This document shows positions 26,743 through 34,764 of a DNA stretch of 64,000 nucleotides, piece after piece. The DNA comes from JAVVUJ01 sp964582545 (GTDB lineage: Bacteria > Bacillota > Clostridia > Peptostreptococcales > Anaerovoracaceae), in assembly GCA_964582545.1 (NCBI GenBank), contig CAZOSB010000001.1, positions 186,001 through 250,000 of the forward strand. The letters are read 5' to 3'. The position numbers and the translations under genes were made by a program. Position 1 is the first letter of the stretch, and each line of letters opens with the position of its first letter. The notes below the pieces were generated by a model. The model was not told where the DNA came from. It did no database searches and saw only the letters and a program-made list of their open reading frames with translations.

Positions 26743-27930
26743 GGGGGTCTTTACGTGTATTGCTTTGGCAGGGCACATCTCCTGACAACAATAACAGCGA
26801 ATACAATTTTTATAGTGATACTTTGGTTTTAATTTATTATCAGTTTTTTTCTCCCTTTTCTCATTGGAGATGCCTGACTTGGGAAAGTAAAGAGCTATTT
26901 CATCGTAGTTGTCAGGATCATTCCCCCCGTTTGAATCCTTTATGGGGCAGGCCTCCACACAAGCGCCGCAGCTGATGCATTTACTTGCATCGATGACAGG
27001 TTTTTTCATAAAAGGGGCTCTGAGATTGGACAGGAGTTTCCACTTTCCTGTTACAATGGGATCCTTTGAAACCTTAAAATCTTCATGGATGAGGTTGCGG
27101 ATGTCTTCTCCAAGGATTTCAATATTTTCTTCTAGACCTACTCCCAGACCATAGGAATCCCCATATTTAATGGTAGGAATCAACATAGGATCTGTATCTA
27201 TGAGCCGACAAAATACGGTGTCCAGTGCCACAGGATCCGTAGAAATCAGGATTACATTCATCTTTACGGGATCTCCGGCAAAAGGACCGTTGCCTTCCAT
27301 GGCCATGATACCATCCATAATATGGAGCTTTGGCTTCAGGTAAAGGCTTAAATCCACCAACATTTTTCCAAAGGAATCCGGATCTGGAAATTTTGCATGG
27401 GACATGCCTTTGTTAAAACCATACACGCATCCTAACATATTTTTTACAGCTCCTGTAATTCTCATGAGCGCATGAGTTTTCATCTTTGGCAGATTTATGA
27501 TCGCATCCGCTTCCAGCGTGCCATTGCTAATTTCAAATTGTTTTGTAAAATTCCCTTCTGGGAAATTACAGGTTTTTCCGTGGGTGAAGTCACCGAAAGG
27601 CAGCCCGTATTGATATGCGATGGTCTTTAAACCGCAGCCTTGAGCAATTTTTTCAGGTGGGGCGGGATTACCCGGTGAATCACCATAATACAAATGTTTA
27701 AAATTTTTCTCTTGTAGAAGTTGTACCACGGCTTCAAACACCGCAGGATGTGTGGTGACTGCCTTTTCCGGCATGGCTTTGTTTAAAAGATTGGGTTTTA
27801 ATAGTATCTTATGGGAGTCCGGAAGGAGAACCTCCAAGCCTCCTAAAAGTTCCAATCCTTTAGAAATTGCAGATTTTACTTCATTTATATTATAAGTTTC
27901 ACACTTTATTAGGGCAACTTTACTTTTCAT
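26707..27930 (-). CDS. DUF362 protein with C-terminal 2[4Fe-4S] ferredoxin domain
   Basis: 407 aa. The DUF362 region (about 1-300) has KILLKPNLLN, THPAVFEAVV, YGDSPGNPAPP and LPKMKTHALMRITGAVKNMLG. The C-terminal part has two cluster-binding motifs, CISCGACVEACP and CIRCYCCQEMCP. Such proteins are common in anaerobes and presumably handle electrons or an Fe-S cluster, but the reaction is unknown. The minus-strand start has AAAGGA upstream. Tail overlaps the acyltransferase gene by 36 bp. Confidence 0.88.
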   Translation of the reverse strand: MKSKVALIKCETYNINEVKSAISKGLELLGGLEVLLPDSHKILLKPNLLNKAMPEKAVTTHPAVFEAVVQLLQEKNFKHLYYGDSPGNPAPPEKIAQGCGLKTIAYQYGLPFGDFTHGKTCNFPEGNFTKQFEISNGTLEADAIINLPKMKTHALMRITGAVKNMLGCVYGFNKGMSHAKFPDPDSFGKMLVDLSLYLKPKLHIMDGIMAMEGNGPFAGDPVKMNVILISTDPVALDTVFCRLIDTDPMLIPTIKYGDSYGLGVGLEENIEILGEDIRNLIHEDFKVSKDPIVTGKWKLLSNLRAPFMKKPVIDASKCISCGACVEACPIKDSNGGNDPDNYDEIALYFPKSGISNEKREKKTDNKLKPKYHYKNCIRCYCCQEMCPAKAIHVKTPLLGKLFIYKNV

Positions 27931-28045
27931 TGTGTTTTAATCCTTTCTGAATGAAAATAGCTAGTTATGATTGTTCTATGCACTTTAATTTTATTGAGAT
28001 TTTTACACTGCATTGCATGGGTTTAGTATGAAAGAATATTCTCAT

Positions 28046-28066
28046 AGTATACCACGTCAGAACGTG
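28046..28066 (-). promoter_or_regulatory. Possible promoter/operator of the DUF362 gene
   Basis: A minus-strand TATACT (28051-28046) is preceded at once by a perfect palindrome CACGT-TCTG-ACGTG (28053-28066). No good -35 is seen, which would suit an activator- or repressor-controlled promoter. Confidence 0.3.
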
Positions 28067-28096
28067 AAGAACTATAATTTTGAGAAAAATTATTAT

Positions 28097-28125
28097 TTGA
28101 CAGACGACAACCCCCATGATAATAT
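28097..28125 (+). promoter_or_regulatory. Probable promoter of the EamA/ABC-F genes
   Basis: Consensus TTGACA (28097-28102), 17-bp spacer, TAATAT (28120-28125), about 50 bp before the EamA-like gene. Confidence 0.55.
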
Positions 28126-28177
28126 CTATTGGTGAAAACGCTTAAAATTCAGAATGTAAAGGGAGATTTTAATAACC

Positions 28178-28600
28178 ATGTACTATTTACCTGTAGCTAT
28201 CGTGATTCTTTCTACCATTGTATATCAATTGGTGATTAAAATAACACCTCATCAGGTGAATCCCCTAATTACCCTGTTCGTCACCTACCTTGCAGCGGCA
28301 GCTCTTTGTATGCTTCTGTACCCCTTTTTTAGTCAAGGAGAAACGGTTTTAGAAAATTTAAAAAAAATCAACTGGACGAGCCTTATGCTAGGGTTAGCGG
28401 TGGTGGGTATCGAAGTGGGATTTCTCTTGACGTATCGGGCAGGCTGGCCTTTTAGCACCACTTCCCAGATGGCAAACTCCGTGGTGGCCATGGTCGTTTT
28501 GGTCATCGGTCTATTCATCTTTAAGGAAAAGCTTTCATTACTAAAAGGAGCCGGAATTTTACTTTGTATGACAGGCGTATTTATGATTAATTTTAAATAA
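28178..28600 (+). CDS. Small EamA/DMT-type membrane transporter
   Basis: 140 aa with four hydrophobic helices, matching half of a ten-helix EamA protein and the length of SMR-like dimers. The last two helices carry the DMT ending (VVLVIGLFIFKEKLSLLKGA, then GILLCMTGVFMINF). It probably works as a dimer. Substrate unknown. AAGGGAG lies before the ATG. The ABC-F gene follows at 25 bp and may be co-transcribed. Confidence 0.8.
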   Translation: MYYLPVAIVILSTIVYQLVIKITPHQVNPLITLFVTYLAAAALCMLLYPFFSQGETVLENLKKINWTSLMLGLAVVGIEVGFLLTYRAGWPFSTTSQMANSVVAMVVLVIGLFIFKEKLSLLKGAGILLCMTGVFMINFK

Positions 28601-28625
28601 AAATCAATTTCATAAAGGAGAAAAA

Positions 28626-30218
28626 ATGATAACAGTCAATAACGTCAGTATTAACTTTAGCGGAACCAACCTTTTTAAGGATGTTAACCTAAAATTTACC
28701 CCTGGAAACTGCTATGGAATCATAGGTGCCAATGGAGCAGGGAAATCAACTTTTCTCAGGATTTTATCCGGTGAGTTGGAGCCATCTACAGGGGATGTAA
28801 CAGTAGGACAGCACATGAGATTGTCCGTTCTTAAGCAAGATCACTTTGCTTATGACGACTTTACAGTGCTGGACACCATCATTCAGGGGAATTCCAGATT
28901 ATACGAAATTATGCAGGAAAAGGAAGCTTTATATGCAAAGGAGGATTTCTCCGATGAAGACGGCATCCAAGCATCCATATTAGAAGGAGAATTTGCAGAA
29001 CTAAACGGGTGGGAAGCAGAGTCCGATGCAGGGAGACTGATACAAGGTCTGGGTCTCAGCATGGATATTTTATATAACCAAATGAACAGTTTGATGGCCA
29101 AGGAAAAGATTAAAGTGCTTTTGGCTCAAGCTCTTTTTGGAAAGCCGGAAATTATCCTCTTGGACGAGCCCACCAATGGGTTGGATATTTTAGCCATCAA
29201 TTGGTTAGAGGATTTCCTTTTAGACTATGAAGGTACTATGATCGTGGTTTCCCATGACCGATATTTTCTCAATACCGTATGTACCCATATGGTGGACGTG
29301 GATTACGGCAAGATTAAGATGTACGTGGGCAACTACGAATTTTGGTATGAGTCCAGCCAATTGATTCAAAAGATGATCAAGGACCAAAACAAAAAAAGTG
29401 AAGACAAAATCAAAGAGCTGCAAGCGTTTATTCAAAAGTTTTCAGCCAATAAATCTAAATCTAAGCAAGCAACCTCCAGAAAGAAGTTATTGGACAAACT
29501 CACTGTGGAAGAGATGCCGGCATCTTCAAGAAGATATCCATTTGTTGGATTTAAAATGGACAGGGAGCCTGGAAAAGAGCTTCTTACGGTGGAGAACCTC
29601 AGCAAGACTATCGATGGTGTCAAAGTAATCAACAACATTTCCTTTCGTGTTAACAAAGATAACAAAATTGCCTTCGTAGGAGAGAATGAAATCGCCAATA
29701 CCGTCCTATTCCAGATATTGATGGGAGAAATGGAACCCGATGAGGGTACCTTTAAATGGGGTGTCAGCACGTCACAATCCTATTTCCCAAAGGACAACTC
29801 TCAGTACTTTAACGATTGTAAGCTCAATCTGGTGCAATGGTTGGGGCAATTCACAGAGGAGACTACAGAGACCTTTATGAGAGGATTTTTAGGTAAGATG
29901 CTCTTTTCAGGGGACGATGTATTTAAAGAGGTTCAGGTGCTTTCCGGAGGGGAAAAGGTAAGGTGCATGCTTTCCAGAATGATGCTTTTCGGATCGAATG
30001 CACTGGTGCTGGATCAGCCCACCAATCATCTGGATTTGGAATCCATTACAGCCCTAAACAACGGTCTCATAGATTTTAAAGGCATCATGCTGTTTGCCTC
30101 TCATGACCATGAGTTTATCAGTACCATTGCAAACAGAATCATAGAATTCAAGGAAGATGGCACAATAATAGATGATACTTGTACCTACGATGAATTCGTA
30201 GCCAACTATGGAAAATAA
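28626..30218 (+). CDS. ABC-F family ATPase with one degenerate nucleotide site
   Basis: 530 aa, two ABC domains joined by a charged linker (about 245-305), no membrane segment; ABC-F proteins act on ribosomes. NBD1 has Walker A GANGAGKST (34-42) and Walker B LLDEPTN (D180-E181), but its signature is LMAKEK (156-161) instead of LSGGEK. NBD2 has signature LSGGEK (439-444), but its Walker A reads GENEIANTV (352-360) without the GKT lysine, and its Walker B is LDQPTNHLD with Gln464 at the catalytic Glu. So composite site I is intact and site II is not. It is probably in the YbiT/YkpA-like branch. No resistance role can be assumed. Ribosome site AAAGGAG. Confidence 0.9.
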   Translation: MITVNNVSINFSGTNLFKDVNLKFTPGNCYGIIGANGAGKSTFLRILSGELEPSTGDVTVGQHMRLSVLKQDHFAYDDFTVLDTIIQGNSRLYEIMQEKEALYAKEDFSDEDGIQASILEGEFAELNGWEAESDAGRLIQGLGLSMDILYNQMNSLMAKEKIKVLLAQALFGKPEIILLDEPTNGLDILAINWLEDFLLDYEGTMIVVSHDRYFLNTVCTHMVDVDYGKIKMYVGNYEFWYESSQLIQKMIKDQNKKSEDKIKELQAFIQKFSANKSKSKQATSRKKLLDKLTVEEMPASSRRYPFVGFKMDREPGKELLTVENLSKTIDGVKVINNISFRVNKDNKIAFVGENEIANTVLFQILMGEMEPDEGTFKWGVSTSQSYFPKDNSQYFNDCKLNLVQWLGQFTEETTETFMRGFLGKMLFSGDDVFKEVQVLSGGEKVRCMLSRMMLFGSNALVLDQPTNHLDLESITALNNGLIDFKGIMLFASHDHEFISTIANRIIEFKEDGTIIDDTCTYDEFVANYGK

Positions 30219-30251
30219 GAAGATAGTGAGATAAAATTAAGGGAAATCAAC

Positions 30252-30282
30252 GTGAAGTCGGTATAGATGAAAGCGGCTTCAC
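30252..30282 (+). repeat. Hairpin between the ABC-F and GH26-like genes
   Basis: Arms GTGAAGTCG / CGGCTTCAC pair (one G-T) across a 13-nt loop. No T-run follows, so it is either a weak terminator or a leader hairpin of the downstream gene. Confidence 0.4.
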
Positions 30283-30314
30283 CGGAAGCACCTTAGACGG
30301 TCCAAAGGAGATTT

Positions 30315-31997
30315 TTGAATTTGCAATCCGGTAAGATGAGAATATATATAGGCATTGGTTTGGGAATCTTTGCCTTATTGTTTTTAATAAACCTTTTTAT
30401 GCCATACCCTTTAGGATGGATGAACACTTCCAAAGAAATCTTGAAGGCACAGAATGAAAACCTACAAAGGAAAACTAAGCCTGAGGGTTCAGGGGACAGG
30501 GTTGTCAGCAGAGAAGAACAGCAGACCTATGAGCTTAAAAGCGCAGGGTACCGTAACAAGTTTTACAATCAAGTGGATGGTTACAGTCTTTTAATTCCTA
30601 AAAACATGCATGTGGACATGTCCATGTCTCAGGTCAGGGCTGTTTTGGAAAATGCTGAGGAACGGATTGAAATCTACCATCAATCTTTTGAGGAACAAGA
30701 AGGTGTCACACCGGAGGTTTATAGTCAATATTCCAATCAGTTTTTGCACAATGAAATAGATCATAAAACAGAGTTCTATGAAACCATAGAGCTTTCAGGA
30801 CGAAAAATCATTATTGCTCAGTGGAGCCGAGAGCCCTTAAAGCATATTGAAAATGACAAAAACTATTACGCTTCTATAGATATTTTGCTCAATGATAAAG
30901 AGTGTCTTACCTTTATTTTTAAAAGCAACAAACCTTATGGAGGTATGGAAGAGGACCGCTCCTATATGAATATAATCGGTAGCTTTTCGCCGGAGGATAT
31001 GGTGGAGCAGCCTTATTTTGAAGCGGTAACCCAAAAGGAAAATTCTTCATGGAATCAAGATACGAAGGAGACCTATAATAAATATTTCGGAGATGATGCC
31101 ACCTTGACTTGGGGAATCTTTGAAAAGGGTGCACCGCTAGATTTTTCGACCTTATCCCGGATGGAGCAACGGTTACAGTTTCAATTTCCCATACTCCTTT
31201 ATTATACAGGGTTTATGAATGACAAAGATAAACATCCCAATTTAAAAAGGGCCTTAACCAACGCGGAGAAGGAAGGGAGACTGTTGGAGTTGACCTTACA
31301 GACTTTGCCTCAGGAAAATCAAGAGGGTAACATGGTATACGATGTTCTAAACGGTAAATATGACAATTTTCTCAAAAATTACGTTAAGGATATCAAAGAA
31401 TATGGAAAACCCGTTCTTTTTCGAGTGGGTAATGAAATGAACGGGGATTGGTGTGTCTACTCCGCCTACCATACCTCTAAGGATACGGAGGTCTACAAAG
31501 CCTTTTACAGGTATCTGTACAGCTTGTTCCAAGAGGCAGGGGCTACAAATGTGATATGGGTCTGGAATCCCAACGGAAAATCCTTTCCTGATTTCCAGTG
31601 GAACCATCAGCTCTGTTATTTCCCGGGGAATGAATATGTAGATGTGGTAGGCATGACCATGTATAACACGGGAACTTACTACGAGGGAGAAACCTGGCTT
31701 GAATTTTCAGAGCTTTACGATGGACTCTATGAGGATTATTTGCAGAAGTTCAAACTTCCCCTTATGATTACGGAGTTCTCCAGCAGCAGCGTAGGAGGTG
31801 ACAAGGAAGAATGGGTTGAGACCATGTTTGAACACATAAAGAATTATGAGGAGCTCAAGGTGGCAATCTGGTGGAGCAACTGCGATTTGGATGCGTCAGG
31901 AAATGTCTCCAGACCTTACTTTCTGGATGAGACAGAGGAACTGGTAGACATTTTTAAAACAAATCTAAAAGAATATAGAAAAACAACAGAGGACTGA
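30315..31997 (+). CDS. Membrane-anchored glycoside hydrolase, GH26-like
   Basis: 560 aa. One hydrophobic segment (about 11-31) anchors the protein, with the rest outside. Residues about 50-235 form an unrecognised extracytoplasmic domain. The C-terminal half (about 250-555) resembles GH26 (beta-mannanase/lichenase clan A): general acid in FRVGNEMNGDW (E374), nucleophile in LMITEFSSSS (E487), plus VIWVWNPNG and AIWWSN. Starts at TTG with AAAGGAG. Only 11-77 bp separate it from the first LtaS-like gene, so a role in trimming or modifying an envelope polymer is plausible but inferred. Confidence 0.8.
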   Translation: MNLQSGKMRIYIGIGLGIFALLFLINLFMPYPLGWMNTSKEILKAQNENLQRKTKPEGSGDRVVSREEQQTYELKSAGYRNKFYNQVDGYSLLIPKNMHVDMSMSQVRAVLENAEERIEIYHQSFEEQEGVTPEVYSQYSNQFLHNEIDHKTEFYETIELSGRKIIIAQWSREPLKHIENDKNYYASIDILLNDKECLTFIFKSNKPYGGMEEDRSYMNIIGSFSPEDMVEQPYFEAVTQKENSSWNQDTKETYNKYFGDDATLTWGIFEKGAPLDFSTLSRMEQRLQFQFPILLYYTGFMNDKDKHPNLKRALTNAEKEGRLLELTLQTLPQENQEGNMVYDVLNGKYDNFLKNYVKDIKEYGKPVLFRVGNEMNGDWCVYSAYHTSKDTEVYKAFYRYLYSLFQEAGATNVIWVWNPNGKSFPDFQWNHQLCYFPGNEYVDVVGMTMYNTGTYYEGETWLEFSELYDGLYEDYLQKFKLPLMITEFSSSSVGGDKEEWVETMFEHIKNYEELKVAIWWSNCDLDASGNVSRPYFLDETEELVDIFKTNLKEYRKTTED

Positions 31998-32073
31998 TAA
32001 AATCATATTGCGCCATCACAGGAAAAAAGGTAAAATAATCGAAGTAAACATTACAGTATTTAATGAGGGTAAC

Positions 32074-34764
32074 ATGGAAACACTTAAGCAGAGCATTATA
32101 AACTTTTCTAAATATATTATAGATTGGCCTTTACAAATCTTATCCCTTTATGGGCTCACAGGCATGTTGGCTTTGGCTGCAATCCCAATAAAGCTATTTT
32201 TATTTTATAGCTTTATCGGCATTACAACCAACCTGATAAGCGTGTGGCTTTTTTCATGCTTTTTTACCTTTGTATTATTGTCTTCTTTTAAAAATAAATG
32301 GATTCCGGCAATCCTGTACTTACTGATTACTGTTTTGATGTTTGCAGATGTAACTTACAGCAGCTTTTTTAATCGTTACTTGTCTTTAAACATGTTAGGT
32401 GCTGCCGGATTTTTAGGGGACATTGTAGAGAGCATAAAGGAGGTTCTGCGACCTCATTTTGCCTTATTATTTATGGATAACCTTCTAATTTTCATGGCTT
32501 TGTTTCAGAGCAGAAACCAAGTGAAACCAAATACAGAGGACGGATTTTTACTTTTTTTAAAACAACAAAGTCAAGTCAAAAGTCAAAACATCAGCAAAGA
32601 AGAAACCTTAGCAAAATTGGAAAAAAAAAAGACACCTAAAACCATCTTATCCGTATTTAACAGCTTTGTAGACTTTGTGGATGATCACAAGGCGGCATTC
32701 ATCGCTCTAATCACCATCATGATTCTATTAGGTAACTTTTCTACCAGCAAATACGTAACCTCTTTATCCAATCAGGAAATTTACACTTACCACATCAATG
32801 ATCTTCTTAAGGCGGCCACCGGTACGGATGTTTCCGGGGTAAATGGGATCGCTTCTTTTGACAACAGCTATGAAAGGGAAAAGAGGGGTCCTCTGTTTGG
32901 AATCGGAAAGGATAAAAACTTAATCGTCATACAGATGGAATCCTTTCAGAATTTTGTCATAGGGAAAAGCTATAACGGTCAGGAGTTGACTCCAAATTTG
33001 AATAAACTGATTCAAGATAAGGGAACGTTATACTTTGATAATTTTTATCAACAGGTGGGCAGCGGAAATACCTCTGATGCAGAGTTGGCCATCAACCATT
33101 CCATATACGGTTCGCTTACAAGTTATTCCTATAAAAACCATCAAGATAACTATTATAGGGGTTTGCCCGCACTTTTAAAAGACAAAGGTTATACCACTTC
33201 GGTATTTCATGCTTTTTGGGATAAAAGCTTCTGGAACAGAGAAAATATTTACCCCAATATAGGGTTTGATACCTTTTACGGTGGGGTGGATAATGGACCA
33301 AACAGCTTTAGACTCACGAAAAATATGGGGTGGGGTCTTACAGATGACGAATTCTTTAATCAATCCATAGAGTTTATGAAACAAATTCCTCAACCTTTTT
33401 ACAATTTTATGATTACCTTGTCCAATCATCATCCTTTCAAAATGTTGGATGAATACACGTTTATACAGCTTGCACCGGAAGATCAGGGAACCTTAGTGGG
33501 CAATTATCTGAACAGCGTTGCTTTTACAGATTATGCTATAGGACAGTTTATAGAGAGATTAAAAACTGAAAATTTATATGATAATACAATCATTGCCCTT
33601 TATGGTGATCACTTGGGGCTTACTTTAAATGATCCGGACATTTCACAGTCCATGGGAAGGTTATTAGGAAAGCCTTACGATTATGAGGATATGATGAAAG
33701 TTCCTTTGATTATTCATATTCCCGGCACGGAGGAACCCATTCAGGAAAGAATCACCATTTCTGCAGGGCAATTGGACTTTTTGCCTACTATGGCATATTT
33801 AATGGGATTTGAATCCTTGGACACCATCTATTTAGGGCATAATGCCCTGACCATAGGCTCGGGATTTGTAGCAGAGCAAACTTATATGACCAAGGGTTCT
33901 TTTTTTCAGGATGATATTGTATATGAGATGTCACGAGACGGAGTTTTTGAAAATGGAAGGGCTTACAATCAAAAAACAGGAATGAGGGTGCCCATTGAGG
34001 ACTGCTATCAGGGATATTTACGGTCCATGGATATCATCAATGCTTCGGAATATATCATGAAAAACGATGTGATTAAAAAAATGTTTTTAGACGGCCAGGA
34101 ACCGGATAAGGTTTTTAAAGAGCCTGAAGCTTTGGATTATCCACAGACCATCGCTTTTTCCGGTGTGCCATATAAAAATTTAATAGGAACCAATTCCTTA
34201 GAGGCTCTCAATGCTTCTTATGATGCAGGTTATAGGGCGATTCGGGTAGACATCAATTGGACATCTGAGGTTGGAGCCAGAACAGCGATACTTTTGAGAG
34301 ATTGGAAAGAGTTTCCTCTCTATTTTGAAAGCGATGTCACTCAGGAGATGACCATAGAGCAGTTTCAGTCCACACCCATGAGGAATGATCTAACCTCAAT
34401 GGACTTCTTCCAATTGGCGGATTGGATGGTTGAGCATCCAGATGTGGTGATTGTGGCAAACGTAGACAGGAGTGCAGACTTTTTTATGAAGATTCTAGGT
34501 GAATATAACGAGTCCGTCATCCCCAGAATGATTCCGGAGGTCCAGGGAATGGTTGAATACTCCGGGCTTTACAATGGAATTCTCAACATGGAGAAGGGTA
34601 ACTTTTCCTACGAGCAAATTTTGGAGTTTATGAAATTAAACAATGTATGGGCAGGTGCCATGTCAGGAAATTCTGCTGAAGAAAAATACAAGAAATTCCT
34701 AAAATCAGATTTTACCATTTACATTTATGAGGCGGAAAATGGACTTCTTAAGAAGGCAAATTAA
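32074..34764 (+). CDS. LtaS-type glycerophosphate polymerase with C-terminal degenerate GDPD-like domain
   Basis: 896 aa from ATG 32074 (GAGGG upstream; an in-frame TTG at 32008 lacks a good site). Five N-terminal membrane helices, then an extracellular sulfatase-fold domain with the LtaS marks: LIVIQMESFQ, SGNTSDAEL (nucleophile T333), KSFWNRENIYP, ALYGDHLG. From about residue 693 a further 200 residues look like a glycerophosphodiester phosphodiesterase (GTNSLEALNASYDAGYRAIR, then LADWMVEHPDVVIVANVD). Its catalytic HRG, ExD and HDW positions read FSG, RVD and RDW, so it is probably inactive. It likely makes lipoteichoic-acid-like poly-glycerophosphate from phosphatidylglycerol. Overlaps the next gene. 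Confidence 0.88.
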   Translation: METLKQSIINFSKYIIDWPLQILSLYGLTGMLALAAIPIKLFLFYSFIGITTNLISVWLFSCFFTFVLLSSFKNKWIPAILYLLITVLMFADVTYSSFFNRYLSLNMLGAAGFLGDIVESIKEVLRPHFALLFMDNLLIFMALFQSRNQVKPNTEDGFLLFLKQQSQVKSQNISKEETLAKLEKKKTPKTILSVFNSFVDFVDDHKAAFIALITIMILLGNFSTSKYVTSLSNQEIYTYHINDLLKAATGTDVSGVNGIASFDNSYEREKRGPLFGIGKDKNLIVIQMESFQNFVIGKSYNGQELTPNLNKLIQDKGTLYFDNFYQQVGSGNTSDAELAINHSIYGSLTSYSYKNHQDNYYRGLPALLKDKGYTTSVFHAFWDKSFWNRENIYPNIGFDTFYGGVDNGPNSFRLTKNMGWGLTDDEFFNQSIEFMKQIPQPFYNFMITLSNHHPFKMLDEYTFIQLAPEDQGTLVGNYLNSVAFTDYAIGQFIERLKTENLYDNTIIALYGDHLGLTLNDPDISQSMGRLLGKPYDYEDMMKVPLIIHIPGTEEPIQERITISAGQLDFLPTMAYLMGFESLDTIYLGHNALTIGSGFVAEQTYMTKGSFFQDDIVYEMSRDGVFENGRAYNQKTGMRVPIEDCYQGYLRSMDIINASEYIMKNDVIKKMFLDGQEPDKVFKEPEALDYPQTIAFSGVPYKNLIGTNSLEALNASYDAGYRAIRVDINWTSEVGARTAILLRDWKEFPLYFESDVTQEMTIEQFQSTPMRNDLTSMDFFQLADWMVEHPDVVIVANVDRSADFFMKILGEYNESVIPRMIPEVQGMVEYSGLYNGILNMEKGNFSYEQILEFMKLNNVWAGAMSGNSAEEKYKKFLKSDFTIYIYEAENGLLKKAN

